DNA of 10,690 nt, taken from NCBI GenBank assembly GCA_045596925.1, contig JAZODH010000087.1:1-10690 (forward strand), written 5' to 3'. The notes under the pieces are model-generated. The model saw nothing but the letters and a program-made list of their open reading frames with translations. It made no database searches and was not told the origin of the DNA. This document shows, in pieces, positions 1-5,557 of this stretch; position 1 is the stretch's first letter; each line of letters starts with the position of its first letter. A program made the translations under genes and the position numbers. The stretch comes from SIG710 sp045596925 (GTDB lineage: Bacteria; Bacillota; Clostridia; Oscillospirales; CAG-272).

Positions 1-1
1 A

Positions 2-751
2 TGCCACGGCAACCCCCTGCATCCTAAGAAGGACGTGGCAAAAATGTATGACGAGGACTTCCGCAATGCAATTCTGCTTGCAGAGAAGCTTGGCGTTGAT
101 ACCGTTATCGGATTCTCGGGCTGTCCCGGCGACTCCGATGCTTCCACAAACCCCAACTGGGTAACCTGCGCATGGCCTCCGGACTATCTTGAAATTCTCG
201 ATTTCCAGTGGAACGAAAAGCTCATTCCTTACTGGAAGGAAATGGGCAAGTTCGCTCTTGACCACAAGGTAACTCACATTGCATTCGAGATGCACCCCGG
301 CTTCTGCGTTTATAACCCCGAGACACTTCTGAAGCTCCGCGCGGCAGTAGGCGACGTTATCGGAGCTAACTTCGACCCATCCCACCTTATCTGGCAGGGA
401 ATGGATCCCGTTGCGGCTATCCGTGAGCTGAAGGGCGCTATTTATCACGTACACGCAAAGGATACCAAGATCGATAAGTATAACACCGCAAAGAACGGCG
501 TTCTTGATACAAAGCATTACAGCGACGAGCTGAACCGCGCATGGGTATTCAGAACGGTTGGCTACGGTAATAACGAGACTTACTGCAGAGATCTTGTAAG
601 TAACCTCCGCCTCTGCGGCTACGATAAGGTTCTCAGCATTGAGCATGAGGACAGCGTAATGACTATCGACGAAGGTCTGCGTAAGGCAATTAACTTCCTC
701 AACGATATTATCATCGTAGAGGAAAAGCCCACCACAATGAGCTGGGCATAA
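2..751 (+). CDS. Sugar phosphate isomerase/epimerase, xylose isomerase-like TIM barrel (5' truncated by window)
   Basis: The reading frame is already open at base 2 (C-H-G-N-P-L-H-P...), so the start lies outside the window; the in-frame GTG at 35 is internal. The visible 249 residues show the pattern of the AP-endonuclease-2/xylose-isomerase-like TIM-barrel family (COG1082): a CHGNPLHP strand end, FEMHPGF with a Glu typical of the metal site, NFDPSHLIWQG with Asp and His, HVHAKDT with two His, and a late SIEHED Glu. These acidic and His residues usually bind a divalent metal that supports aldose-ketose isomerisation or epimerisation of sugars or inositols. The protein should be cytoplasmic. 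The exact substrate cannot be read from the fragment. It is the last gene of its transcription unit, with a terminator 10 bp after the stop. Family call firm; substrate unknown. Confidence 0.9.
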   Translation, partial: CHGNPLHPKKDVAKMYDEDFRNAILLAEKLGVDTVIGFSGCPGDSDASTNPNWVTCAWPPDYLEILDFQWNEKLIPYWKEMGKFALDHKVTHIAFEMHPGFCVYNPETLLKLRAAVGDVIGANFDPSHLIWQGMDPVAAIRELKGAIYHVHAKDTKIDKYNTAKNGVLDTKHYSDELNRAWVFRTVGYGNNETYCRDLVSNLRLCGYDKVLSIEHEDSVMTIDEGLRKAINFLNDIIIVEEKPTTMSWA

Positions 752-761
752 TTGAATGATT

Positions 762-791
762 AACCCGCCCCGATACGTCGGGGCGGGTTTT
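762..791 (+). terminator. Rho-independent terminator of the isomerase gene
   Basis: A 12-bp perfect stem (AACCCGCCCCGA pairing with TCGGGGCGGGTT) closes a TACG loop and runs into TTTT. It starts 10 bp after the isomerase stop codon. Confidence 0.92.
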
Positions 792-797
792 GCGTAA

Positions 798-896
798 GGC
801 TCCCTCCGGGAGGGAGCTGTCACCGGCGAGGGGTTCCCCGAAATGAGCGAAGCGAGTTTTGGGGGTTCCAAGCGTAGGTGACTGAGGGAGAGCGCG
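798..896 (+). repeat. GC-rich hairpin repeat, type 1 copy A (long form)
   Basis: It begins GGCTCCCTCCGGGAGGGAGC, a hairpin with an 8-bp stem and a 3-nt loop, followed by CTGTCACC, a structured insert, GGTGACTGAGGGAG and AGCGCG. GTCACC (819-824) and GGTGAC (877-882) form a second stem. The insert 825-876 contains smaller self-complementary pieces (GGGGTTCCCC, GCGAAGC). The same outer plan (first hairpin, CTG-N-C, variable inner stem, CTGARGGAG) is seen in the copy at 1263-1312 on the other strand. Its function is unknown; it looks like a non-autonomous interspersed (REP/MITE-like) element. Confidence 0.75.
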
Positions 897-927
897 TTTG
901 CTTATAGATTATTCAAATCGCTTGTAA

Positions 928-983
928 CGCAGGCTCCTTCCGTCTTTAGCTTCGCAAAATCCACCTCCCTCTCGGAGGGAGGC
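928..983 (-). repeat. GC-rich hairpin repeat, type 2 copy A
   Basis: Read on the minus strand it starts GCCTCCCTCCGAGAGGGAGG, then TGGA, a variable short stem (TTTTGCGAAGCTAAAG), and ends GGAAGGAGCCTGCG. The copy at 1182-1231 on the plus strand has the same two ends with a different inner stem. Non-coding, repeat-derived DNA of unknown function. Confidence 0.72.
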
Positions 984-988
984 ATACG

Positions 989-1022
989 AAAAGGAGCGAC
1001 GATGTCGCTCCTTTTGTGTTTT
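989..1022 (+). terminator. Terminator-like hairpin in the repeat cluster
   Basis: AAAAGGAGCGAC pairs perfectly with GTCGCTCCTTTT around a GAT loop, and a T-rich run (TTTTGTGTTTTT) follows on the plus strand. No gene just upstream needs it, because the isomerase has its own terminator at 762-791. It may be a back-up terminator, the end of an unseen small RNA, or another repeat unit. Confidence 0.55.
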
Positions 1023-1033
1023 TATCACCACAG

Positions 1034-1090
1034 GGAGCCTCCCTTGTGTAAAGGGAGGTGGCACGAGCTTGCGAGTGACGGAGGGATTGT
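1034..1090 (+). repeat. Hairpin repeat, type 3 copy A
   Basis: GCCTCCCTT-GTGT-AAAGGGAGGT forms a hairpin. It is followed by GGCACGAGCTTGCGAGTGAC, which can fold weakly, then GGAGGGATTGT. A diverged copy in inverted orientation lies at 1111-1160, so the pair is arranged head to head with the GATTGT ends facing each other across 20 bp. Interspersed-repeat character is inferred from the internal copies. Confidence 0.68.
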
Positions 1091-1110
1091 ATAGATAGAT
1101 TTGTACCGAA

Positions 1111-1160
1111 ACAATCACCCACCGCCTCCGTCGGAGCCCCATTTACACAAAGGGGCCTTA
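1111..1160 (-). repeat. Hairpin repeat, type 3 copy B (diverged, inverted)
   Basis: On the minus strand it reads GGCCCCTTTGTGTAAATGGGG, then CTCCGACGGAGGCGGTGGG and TGATTGT. It shares the order of the 1034-1090 unit: a first hairpin around TTGTGTAAA, a variable middle and a terminal GATTGT. Inside, CTCCG-AC-GGAG makes a small extra stem. Confidence 0.6.
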
Positions 1161-1177
1161 TTTACATCACCACGGGG
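1155..1177 (+). repeat. 23-bp direct repeat, copy 1 (matches the 3' end of the LRR gene)
   Basis: The 23 bases here are identical to 1310-1332, where they cover the last codons and stop of the LRR gene plus its 3' flank. The shared core is TTATTTACATCACCACGGGG. Here it sits in non-coding repeat DNA; the minus-strand frame equivalent to the gene has a TAA just upstream, so no tail is encoded beyond P-P-W-stop. Confidence 0.8.
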
Positions 1178-1181
1178 GTTA

Positions 1182-1231
1182 GCCTCCCTCCGGGAGGGAG
1201 GGGGACCACGGAGTGGTGGAAGGAGCCTGCG
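1182..1231 (+). repeat. GC-rich hairpin repeat, type 2 copy B
   Basis: It starts GCCTCCCTCCGGGAGGGAGG, then GGGA, an inner stem ACCAC-GGA-GTGGT, and ends GGAAGGAGCCTGCG. The outer ends match the inverted copy at 928-983 while the inner stem differs in sequence but stays self-complementary. Confidence 0.72.
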
Positions 1232-1262
1232 GGACGTGAGGTTATGCCAAACTTTATGTCAA

Positions 1263-1312
1263 CGCATTCTCCTTCAGTCGCCTACGGCGCCAGCTCCCTC
1301 CCGGAGGGAGCC
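1263..1312 (-). repeat. GC-rich hairpin repeat, type 1 copy B (short form)
   Basis: On the minus strand it reads GGCTCCCTCCGGGAGGGAGC, then TGG, an inner stem CGCC-GTA-GGCG, ACTGAAGGAG and AATGCG. It lies 9 bp downstream of the LRR gene stop and could cap that transcript's 3' end, although no U-run follows. It corresponds to the long copy at 798-896. Confidence 0.74.
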
Positions 1313-1332
1313 TTATTTACATCACCACGGGG
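1310..1332 (-). repeat. 23-bp direct repeat, copy 2 (overlaps stop of LRR gene)
   Basis: Identical over 23 bases to 1155-1177. It spans the final P-W codons, the TGA stop and the first bases of the 3' flank of the BspA-like gene, so the repeat boundary crosses the coding end. Confidence 0.8.
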
Positions 1333-3358
1333 TGGGCTTGCCGTCAACGTAGTGCCAATAATTGCCGCTTTCCGTCGGCTGGGTTTCGGAATAATAATAT
1401 CGGGTGGCGGAAAGCAAATCGCTATTATCGTCCATCGAAATTGCCATCCATTCGTCTTCGCCACCGTCGTAATATACTGCTTCAAGACTGTCGCAATAAG
1501 AGAACGCATCCTTACCAATGCTCGTCACGCTATCGGGAATCACTACGTCTGTTAGATTGATACAAGTGCTGAACGCACTTTGACCAATACTCGTCACGCT
1601 ATCGGGAATATTTATGCTCGTAAGACTAATGCAACCACAGAACGCATTCGGACTAATACTTGTTACGCTGTCGGGAATCGATATGCTTGTGAGGCCGCCG
1701 CAAGCAAAGAATGCAGAATGACCAATGCTTGTTACGCTGTTGGGGATTGTCACACTTGTGAGGCTGCTGCAACCGGAGAACGTATTTTCACCAATAATCG
1801 TTACGCTATCGGGGACAACCACGCTTGTGAGATTGCTGCAACCGGAGAACACACTTTGACCAATAATCGTTACGCTGTTGGGGATGACCATACTTGTAAG
1901 ACTGCTGCAACCGGAAAAAGCCTGAGGCTGAATGGTTTTCACGCTGTCCGGTATTACTATACTTGCAAGACCGGTGCAATTCTCGAACGCAGAAGAACCA
2001 ATGCCCGTCACGCTGGCGGGGATCGATATGCTTGTGAGGCTGCTGCAAGCAAAGAATAAAGAATTACCAATTCTTGTCACGCCGTCGGGGATTGTTATGT
2101 TTGTGAGGCTGCTGCAATTTTTGAACGCCTCATCACCAATACTCGTCACGCTGTCGGGAATCAGTACGCTTGTAAGTTTGCTGCAATCTTCGAATGCAGC
2201 ACCATAAATACTCGTTACGCTGTCGGGGATAACTACGCCTGTAAGACTGCTGCAATCTTTGAACGCGGCACCACTAATACTTGTCACGCTATTGGGGATG
2301 ACCATACTTGTAAGTCTGTCACAACCGCTGAACGCGTAATTGCCAATGTACGTCACACTGTCGGGAATCACTACGCTCGTAAGACTGTCGCAACCGCTGA
2401 ACGCATAGCTGTTGATCTCCGTTAAACCGTCGGGGAGGTCTATGCCTGTGAGACCTACGCAGTTCAGAAACGCACAACTGTCAATGCTTCTGACACGATT
2501 AGGTATGTTTATGCTTTTAAGATTTTCACAATCTCTGAACATTCCTGCACCGATGCTTGTGAAATTGTCGGGGAGTGTTATGCTTGTGAGATTTTTGCAT
2601 CCTTCAAATGCCGAAGCACCCATTTCCTTTACACTGTCGGGGACCGTATATTCGGTTACATCAGACTTTGCCGGAAAATTGAGCAGGGTTTTCATGTTTT
2701 TCGTAAAAAGAACGCCGTCTACGTCGCAATAATAGTCATTTTCCTCGCTGACATTAATTGCCGTGAGACTGCTGCATCCGGAAAAAACGCATTCCCGTAT
2801 GCTTTCCACGTTCTTGGGGATAGTTATTCCGGTAAGACTGTAGCATTGACGGAATGCCCCTTGGCCGATGGTCTTTACGCTATTGGGGATAACTACGGTC
2901 GTAAGTTTCCCGCAAAGGGAAAATGCTTCATCGGCAATATTTGTCAGACCGTTTGGCATCACAACGATTTCGAGATTGTCGCAGTGGTAGAATGCATATT
3001 CGTAAATACTCGTCACGCTGTCGGGGATCACTACCTTTGTAATATTGTCACAATCCTCAAAAGCATAATTACTGATACCTGTAATTGGCATACCGTCAAT
3101 CATTTTCGGTATGATTATTTCAGTATCCGTGCAGGTTCCGATGCCTGTCAAATTACCGTGATAGTATTCAAGACCTTCCGAGAAAACGACGTTGTTGTCT
3201 TCTTCCGTGACTTCGCTTGTGCTCTCACTTTTTTCTGATTTCTCATCTGTTTGAGGAGGATCGTTTTTTGAAGCATTTCTGTTTCCCATGAAAAAGGTGA
3301 GCACAACGACGATTATAATGATGGCGATAATGATTACTGTCAAAATTTTCTTTTTCAT
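1322..3358 (-). CDS. BspA-type leucine-rich repeat (LRR_5) surface protein
   Basis: This is a 678-residue protein. Residues 1-4 are MKKK, followed by a very hydrophobic segment (about 5-24, I/V-rich) with no clear signal-peptidase site or lipobox Cys, so it is probably a signal anchor with the rest outside the cell. Residues 25-60 are a polar acidic linker. From about 90 to 630 there are 22 copies of a 23-residue BspA/LRR_5 repeat (consensus IPDSVTSIGxxAFxxCxxLTSV), with an approximately 36-residue island near 203-238. The tail after about 630 (YYDGG..EEW-like, then a YWHYVDGKPTPW end) is common at the C-termini of gut clostridial LRR proteins. Such proteins are thought to mediate adhesion or protein-protein contacts; the target here is unknown. 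The start is fixed by AAAAAGGAGGACAATATG. It is a single-gene unit with its own promoter. Confidence 0.93.
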   Translation of the reverse strand: MKKKILTVIIIAIIIIVVVLTFFMGNRNASKNDPPQTDEKSEKSESTSEVTEEDNNVVFSEGLEYYHGNLTGIGTCTDTEIIIPKMIDGMPITGISNYAFEDCDNITKVVIPDSVTSIYEYAFYHCDNLEIVVMPNGLTNIADEAFSLCGKLTTVVIPNSVKTIGQGAFRQCYSLTGITIPKNVESIRECVFSGCSSLTAINVSEENDYYCDVDGVLFTKNMKTLLNFPAKSDVTEYTVPDSVKEMGASAFEGCKNLTSITLPDNFTSIGAGMFRDCENLKSINIPNRVRSIDSCAFLNCVGLTGIDLPDGLTEINSYAFSGCDSLTSVVIPDSVTYIGNYAFSGCDRLTSMVIPNSVTSISGAAFKDCSSLTGVVIPDSVTSIYGAAFEDCSKLTSVLIPDSVTSIGDEAFKNCSSLTNITIPDGVTRIGNSLFFACSSLTSISIPASVTGIGSSAFENCTGLASIVIPDSVKTIQPQAFSGCSSLTSMVIPNSVTIIGQSVFSGCSNLTSVVVPDSVTIIGENTFSGCSSLTSVTIPNSVTSIGHSAFFACGGLTSISIPDSVTSISPNAFCGCISLTSINIPDSVTSIGQSAFSTCINLTDVVIPDSVTSIGKDAFSYCDSLEAVYYDGGEDEWMAISMDDNSDLLSATRYYYSETQPTESGNYWHYVDGKPTPW
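1469..3091 (-). repeat. Tandem 69-bp coding repeats (LRR array)
   Basis: DNA-level tandem repetition underlies the 23-residue LRRs. The motif reading GTCACGCTGTCGGG or GTTACGCTGTCGGG on the plus strand recurs about every 69 bp, most uniformly between about 1500 and 2400. The 5' units are more diverged. Phe of the AFxxC motif recurs at residues 100, 123, 146, 169 and 192, then after the island at 251, 274 and 297, which confirms the 23-residue period. Confidence 0.88.
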
Positions 3359-3393
3359 ATTGTCCTCCTTTTTGTCTTACAGGGTGTATATAT

Positions 3394-3422
3394 ATTATAA
3401 CTTTTTTCCTGTTATTTGTCAA
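3394..3422 (-). promoter_or_regulatory. Sigma-A promoter of the LRR gene (perfect consensus)
   Basis: On the minus strand TTGACA (3417-3422), 17 bp, TATAAT (3394-3399), followed by a leader of roughly 30 nt and a strong AGGAGG ribosome site. Both hexamers and the spacing match the consensus exactly, suggesting high basal expression unless repressed. No obvious operator is visible. Confidence 0.88.
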
Positions 3423-3486
3423 GAAAACCTCTCTGCCTTCGATTTCGGGAGAATTTTGGTGTTATAGGGGATTTTGACGGTTTATT

Positions 3487-3630
3487 CGTAGGGGTCGACG
3501 TCCTCGGCGACCCGTTTGGAAGCAAATGTTATTGTCACAGATATCAAAATCAAAATGAACGCATTTCTTTACCCCATGCGTTTTTCTTTATCCATTATTT
3601 TGCGGGTCGCCGAGGCCCTCGACCCCTACG
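3487..3630. repeat. 144-bp inverted-repeat element (MITE-like)
   Basis: The arms 3487-3514 and 3603-3630 are 28 bp each and complementary at 26 of 28 positions (CGTAGGGGTCGA... and ...TCGACCCCTACG). Each arm is also nearly self-complementary (GGGTCG..CGACCC). The 88-bp AT-rich core has no ORF of note but contains AACGCAT/ATGCGTT (3558-3564 and 3576-3582), a 7-bp stem that may act as a weak terminator. No clear target-site duplication is visible. It lies between the LRR promoter and the 3' end of agcS. Confidence 0.72.
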
Positions 3631-3646
3631 GGTATGTGGTAATCGA

Positions 3647-4993
3647 TCACTCTCGCTTTGTAGGGGCGACCATCGGTCGTCCGCTTTCACTTTTGCCCTC
3701 CGCTTTTATTTCCCTCCTCATAAGGAAAAGCACGGTCAGATTTATTATCGCCATCGTACCAAGCGCCAGATCGGAGATCTGCCAGACAAGCGTGCCAACG
3801 TTGAAACCGCCCACAAACGTGCAAATAATATAAAGTGCCTTAAACCACCTGTGAACAGTCCTGCTTTTCGTGATATAATTCAAGCTTTCCCCGCCGTAAA
3901 AGCCCCAGCAGATGACCGTGGCAAAGGCGAAGAAGAAAAGCGCCACCGAGAGAGCTACCCCCGCGCCACGACCGAGAACGGCGCAGAACGCAGAATTTAT
4001 AAGAGCCGCCTCGCTGCCGTCAAAGCGTGCAAGCGCATCGGCGGGGAAAACTATCCCGACCGACAGGGCGGTGAGAGTGCAGAGCAGAACCGTATCAATA
4101 AAAACCTCGGCGGCACCAAGCAATCCTTGATCAAATGGACTTTCTGCGTCTGCCGTTGCGTGCGCCATGGGTGCAGTTCCGCACCCTGCCTCGTTTGAGA
4201 TAAGCCCCCGAAGCGCACCGTACCGAACCGCACTCGCAAAGGTGAAGCCTGCCACGCCCGCACTGCCGCTTCTCAGTGAAAACGCGCCTCGAAATATCTC
4301 GGAAAAAACGCTCCCAAGCTGTCCCCGTCCAAGCCAGATGACTGCCAGACACATGACCGTATAGAGAATAGTCATGGCGGGAATTATCACCCGTGTCAAG
4401 GGTGAGATGTCGCGCTTTCCCCGAAGAATGACCGCACCCGCCAAGACGGCAATAATCGCTCCCACCGCTATGGCAGGTAATCCCGAGATCTCGTGAAAGG
4501 CGTTGCCCGCCGCATTGGTCTGAAGCATACTTCCCATTGACAGCGCCGTGAGGGCGCAGAGCAGAGAAAAGATGGCAGGCACCGTCGCCGCAAGTCGCGG
4601 TCGTCCGCGCTCCTTAAAATAATCCTCCATGTAATACTGCGCTCCGCCAAAAAAGCCCTCGCCGTCCCGTCGGCGGTGGCGGATGCCCAGCAGTATTTCC
4701 GCAAATTTCAGCACCATGGCCGCCAGGGCGCAGACCCACATCCAAAATACAGACCCAAGCCCGCCAAGGAGAAGCGCGCCCGCCACTCCCGTGATGTTTC
4801 CCACTCCAAGCGTTCCCGCCAGCGCAACCGACAGTGCCGACAGAGGACTGACACCTTTGGTACCGTTTTTTTGCTTTGTTTTTCGCCGTCTGAATATGCA
4901 AAACCTCAAATAAAACAGGAAAAACACCCCGACAGATACCAAAAGAACAGGCAGAGCTGCCCCAACCACGTATTTGCAGAGAAATTCGAGCAT
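3647..4993 (-). CDS. Sodium:alanine/glycine symporter (AGCS family)
   Basis: This is a 448-residue integral membrane protein, the usual AGCS length, expected to import a small neutral amino acid such as alanine or glycine with Na+. Family motifs are clear: the ALAGTLGVGNITGVAGAL segment (about 58-75) with GSVFWMWV after it, GGAQYYMED (116-124), SNEAGCGTAPMAHA (266-279) and VFIDTVLLCTLTAL (297-310). Around 9-11 hydrophobic segments are spread from residue 8 to 425. I place the start at MLEFLCKYVV, 36 residues inside the longest frame, because GGAGGGA sits 6 nt upstream and hydrophobicity begins there. The last residues (GRPMVAPT, 438-445) are encoded by an interspersed hairpin repeat. It is divergent from groES. 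Substrate not resolvable. Confidence 0.92.
   Translation of the reverse strand: MLEFLCKYVVGAALPVLLVSVGVFFLFYLRFCIFRRRKTKQKNGTKGVSPLSALSVALAGTLGVGNITGVAGALLLGGLGSVFWMWVCALAAMVLKFAEILLGIRHRRRDGEGFFGGAQYYMEDYFKERGRPRLAATVPAIFSLLCALTALSMGSMLQTNAAGNAFHEISGLPAIAVGAIIAVLAGAVILRGKRDISPLTRVIIPAMTILYTVMCLAVIWLGRGQLGSVFSEIFRGAFSLRSGSAGVAGFTFASAVRYGALRGLISNEAGCGTAPMAHATADAESPFDQGLLGAAEVFIDTVLLCTLTALSVGIVFPADALARFDGSEAALINSAFCAVLGRGAGVALSVALFFFAFATVICWGFYGGESLNYITKSRTVHRWFKALYIICTFVGGFNVGTLVWQISDLALGTMAIINLTVLFLMRREIKAEGKSESGRPMVAPTKRE
3660..3684. repeat. 25-bp GTAGGGG hairpin repeat inside the agcS 3' end
   Basis: GTAGGGGCGACCATCGGTCG followed by TCCGC; GGGCGACC and GGTCGTCC pair with one wobble. It has the same 25-nt length and layout as 7259-7283 (GTAGGGG..CCG around a variable hairpin) and resembles the arms at 3488-3514 and 3603-3629. 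On the minus strand it is translated as part of AgcS. Confidence 0.75.
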
Positions 4994-5026
4994 TTTCGTC
5001 CCTCCGAGCAAGGCGAATTTTACTGA

Positions 5027-5058
5027 ATTATACTTGAAAAACCTTGTATTTATGACAA
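5027..5058 (-). promoter_or_regulatory. Probable agcS promoter
   Basis: A perfect TATAAT lies at 5027-5032 on the minus strand, 33 bp before the chosen start. The best upstream hexamer is TTGTCA (5053-5058), but the 20-bp spacer is long, so the -35 is doubtful. Confidence 0.5.
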
Positions 5059-5135
5059 ATCCCGCCTTTAGCAGACGAGATTTCGGTCTGTTAGAAAACA
5101 AAATGTGAATTATATGTTAATTATGAAAAAAACAC

Positions 5136-5163
5136 TTGATTTTTCCTTATTTTGGTGTAGAAT
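5136..5163 (+). promoter_or_regulatory. Sigma-A promoter of groES-groEL
   Basis: TTGATT (5136-5141), 16 bp, TAGAAT (5158-5163). The predicted start is near 5170, which puts the CIRCE operator over the first transcribed bases, the usual arrangement for HrcA repression. Confidence 0.72.
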
Positions 5164-5175
5164 ATGTTTTGGAAG

Positions 5176-5202
5176 TTGGCAGTCGACTTGTTCGAGTGCT
5201 AA
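5176..5202 (+). promoter_or_regulatory. CIRCE operator (HrcA binding site)
   Basis: TTGGCAGTC, 9-bp spacer GACTTGTTC, GAGTGCTAA. The right arm is a perfect match to the CIRCE consensus (TTAGCACTC-N9-GAGTGCTAA); the left arm matches 7 of 9. It implies heat-shock repression by HrcA. hrcA is not in this window. Confidence 0.88.
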
Positions 5203-5257
5203 AAAACAAGAAATATCGGAAATCAAGTCGATTTTCGTTTTTAGGAGGTTTTACATT

Positions 5258-5542
5258 ATGACAATCAAGCCACTTTTCGACCGCGTTGTTATCAAGTCGG
5301 TTGAAGCAGAGGAGACGACGAAGAGCGGATTCATTCTTACCACCGCGTCCCAGGAGAAGCCCCAGATCGCAGAGATCGTAGCGGTAGGCCCCGGCGGAAT
5401 GGTTGACGGAAACGAGGTCACAATGACCGTTAAGGTCGGCGACAAGGTTATCGTAAGCAAGTACGCGGGTACAGAGGTAAAGTGCGACGGTAACGAATAC
5501 AATATCGTAAGACAGAGCGACATTCTCGCAATCGTAGAGTAA
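5258..5542 (+). CDS. groES: Co-chaperonin GroES (Hsp10)
   Basis: This 94-residue protein is the standard GroES length. It forms the heptameric lid on the GroEL ring in the cytoplasm, closing the folding chamber. The sequence opens MTIKPLFDRVVIKSVEAEET, then the mobile loop TKSGFILTTASQEKPQ (about 21-36) that contacts GroEL, then the GxVVAVGPG-like turn (IVAVGPGG, 40-47) and the KVGDKVIVSKYAGTEV core (59-74). The start is set by AGGAGG at 5243-5248, 9 nt upstream; the longer open frame begins before the promoter and is not used. It is co-transcribed with groEL 15 bp downstream and controlled by the CIRCE site. Confidence 0.97.
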   Translation: MTIKPLFDRVVIKSVEAEETTKSGFILTTASQEKPQIAEIVAVGPGGMVDGNEVTMTVKVGDKVIVSKYAGTEVKCDGNEYNIVRQSDILAIVE

Positions 5543-5557
5543 AGGAGACAAACTGAC

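Noticed and set aside
909..1352. Short frames (77-83 residues) in the repeat cluster
   Set aside because: They translate the GC-rich hairpins (Pro/Ser/Arg-rich peptides such as PPPPSEP or SLREGG) and lack ribosome sites.
1469..3091. Regularly spaced repeats that could suggest a CRISPR array
   Set aside because: The 69-bp period is exactly 23 codons in an open frame with an LRR_5 consensus, and the 'spacers' are themselves conserved.
1580..3238. Plus-strand open frames opposite the LRR gene
   Set aside because: They mirror the 69-bp periodicity of the LRR array, have no ribosome sites and encode biased low-complexity sequence; they are shadows of the minus-strand gene.
3416..4198. 260-residue plus-strand frame over the inverted repeat and agcS 3' end
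   Set aside because: It is low-complexity and basic with no motif, crosses the MITE-like element and opposes a well-supported membrane transporter.
5105..5257. Longer groES start adding about 51 residues
   Set aside because: It would begin upstream of the promoter and CIRCE operator; the ATG at 5258 has AGGAGG and gives the standard GroES length.
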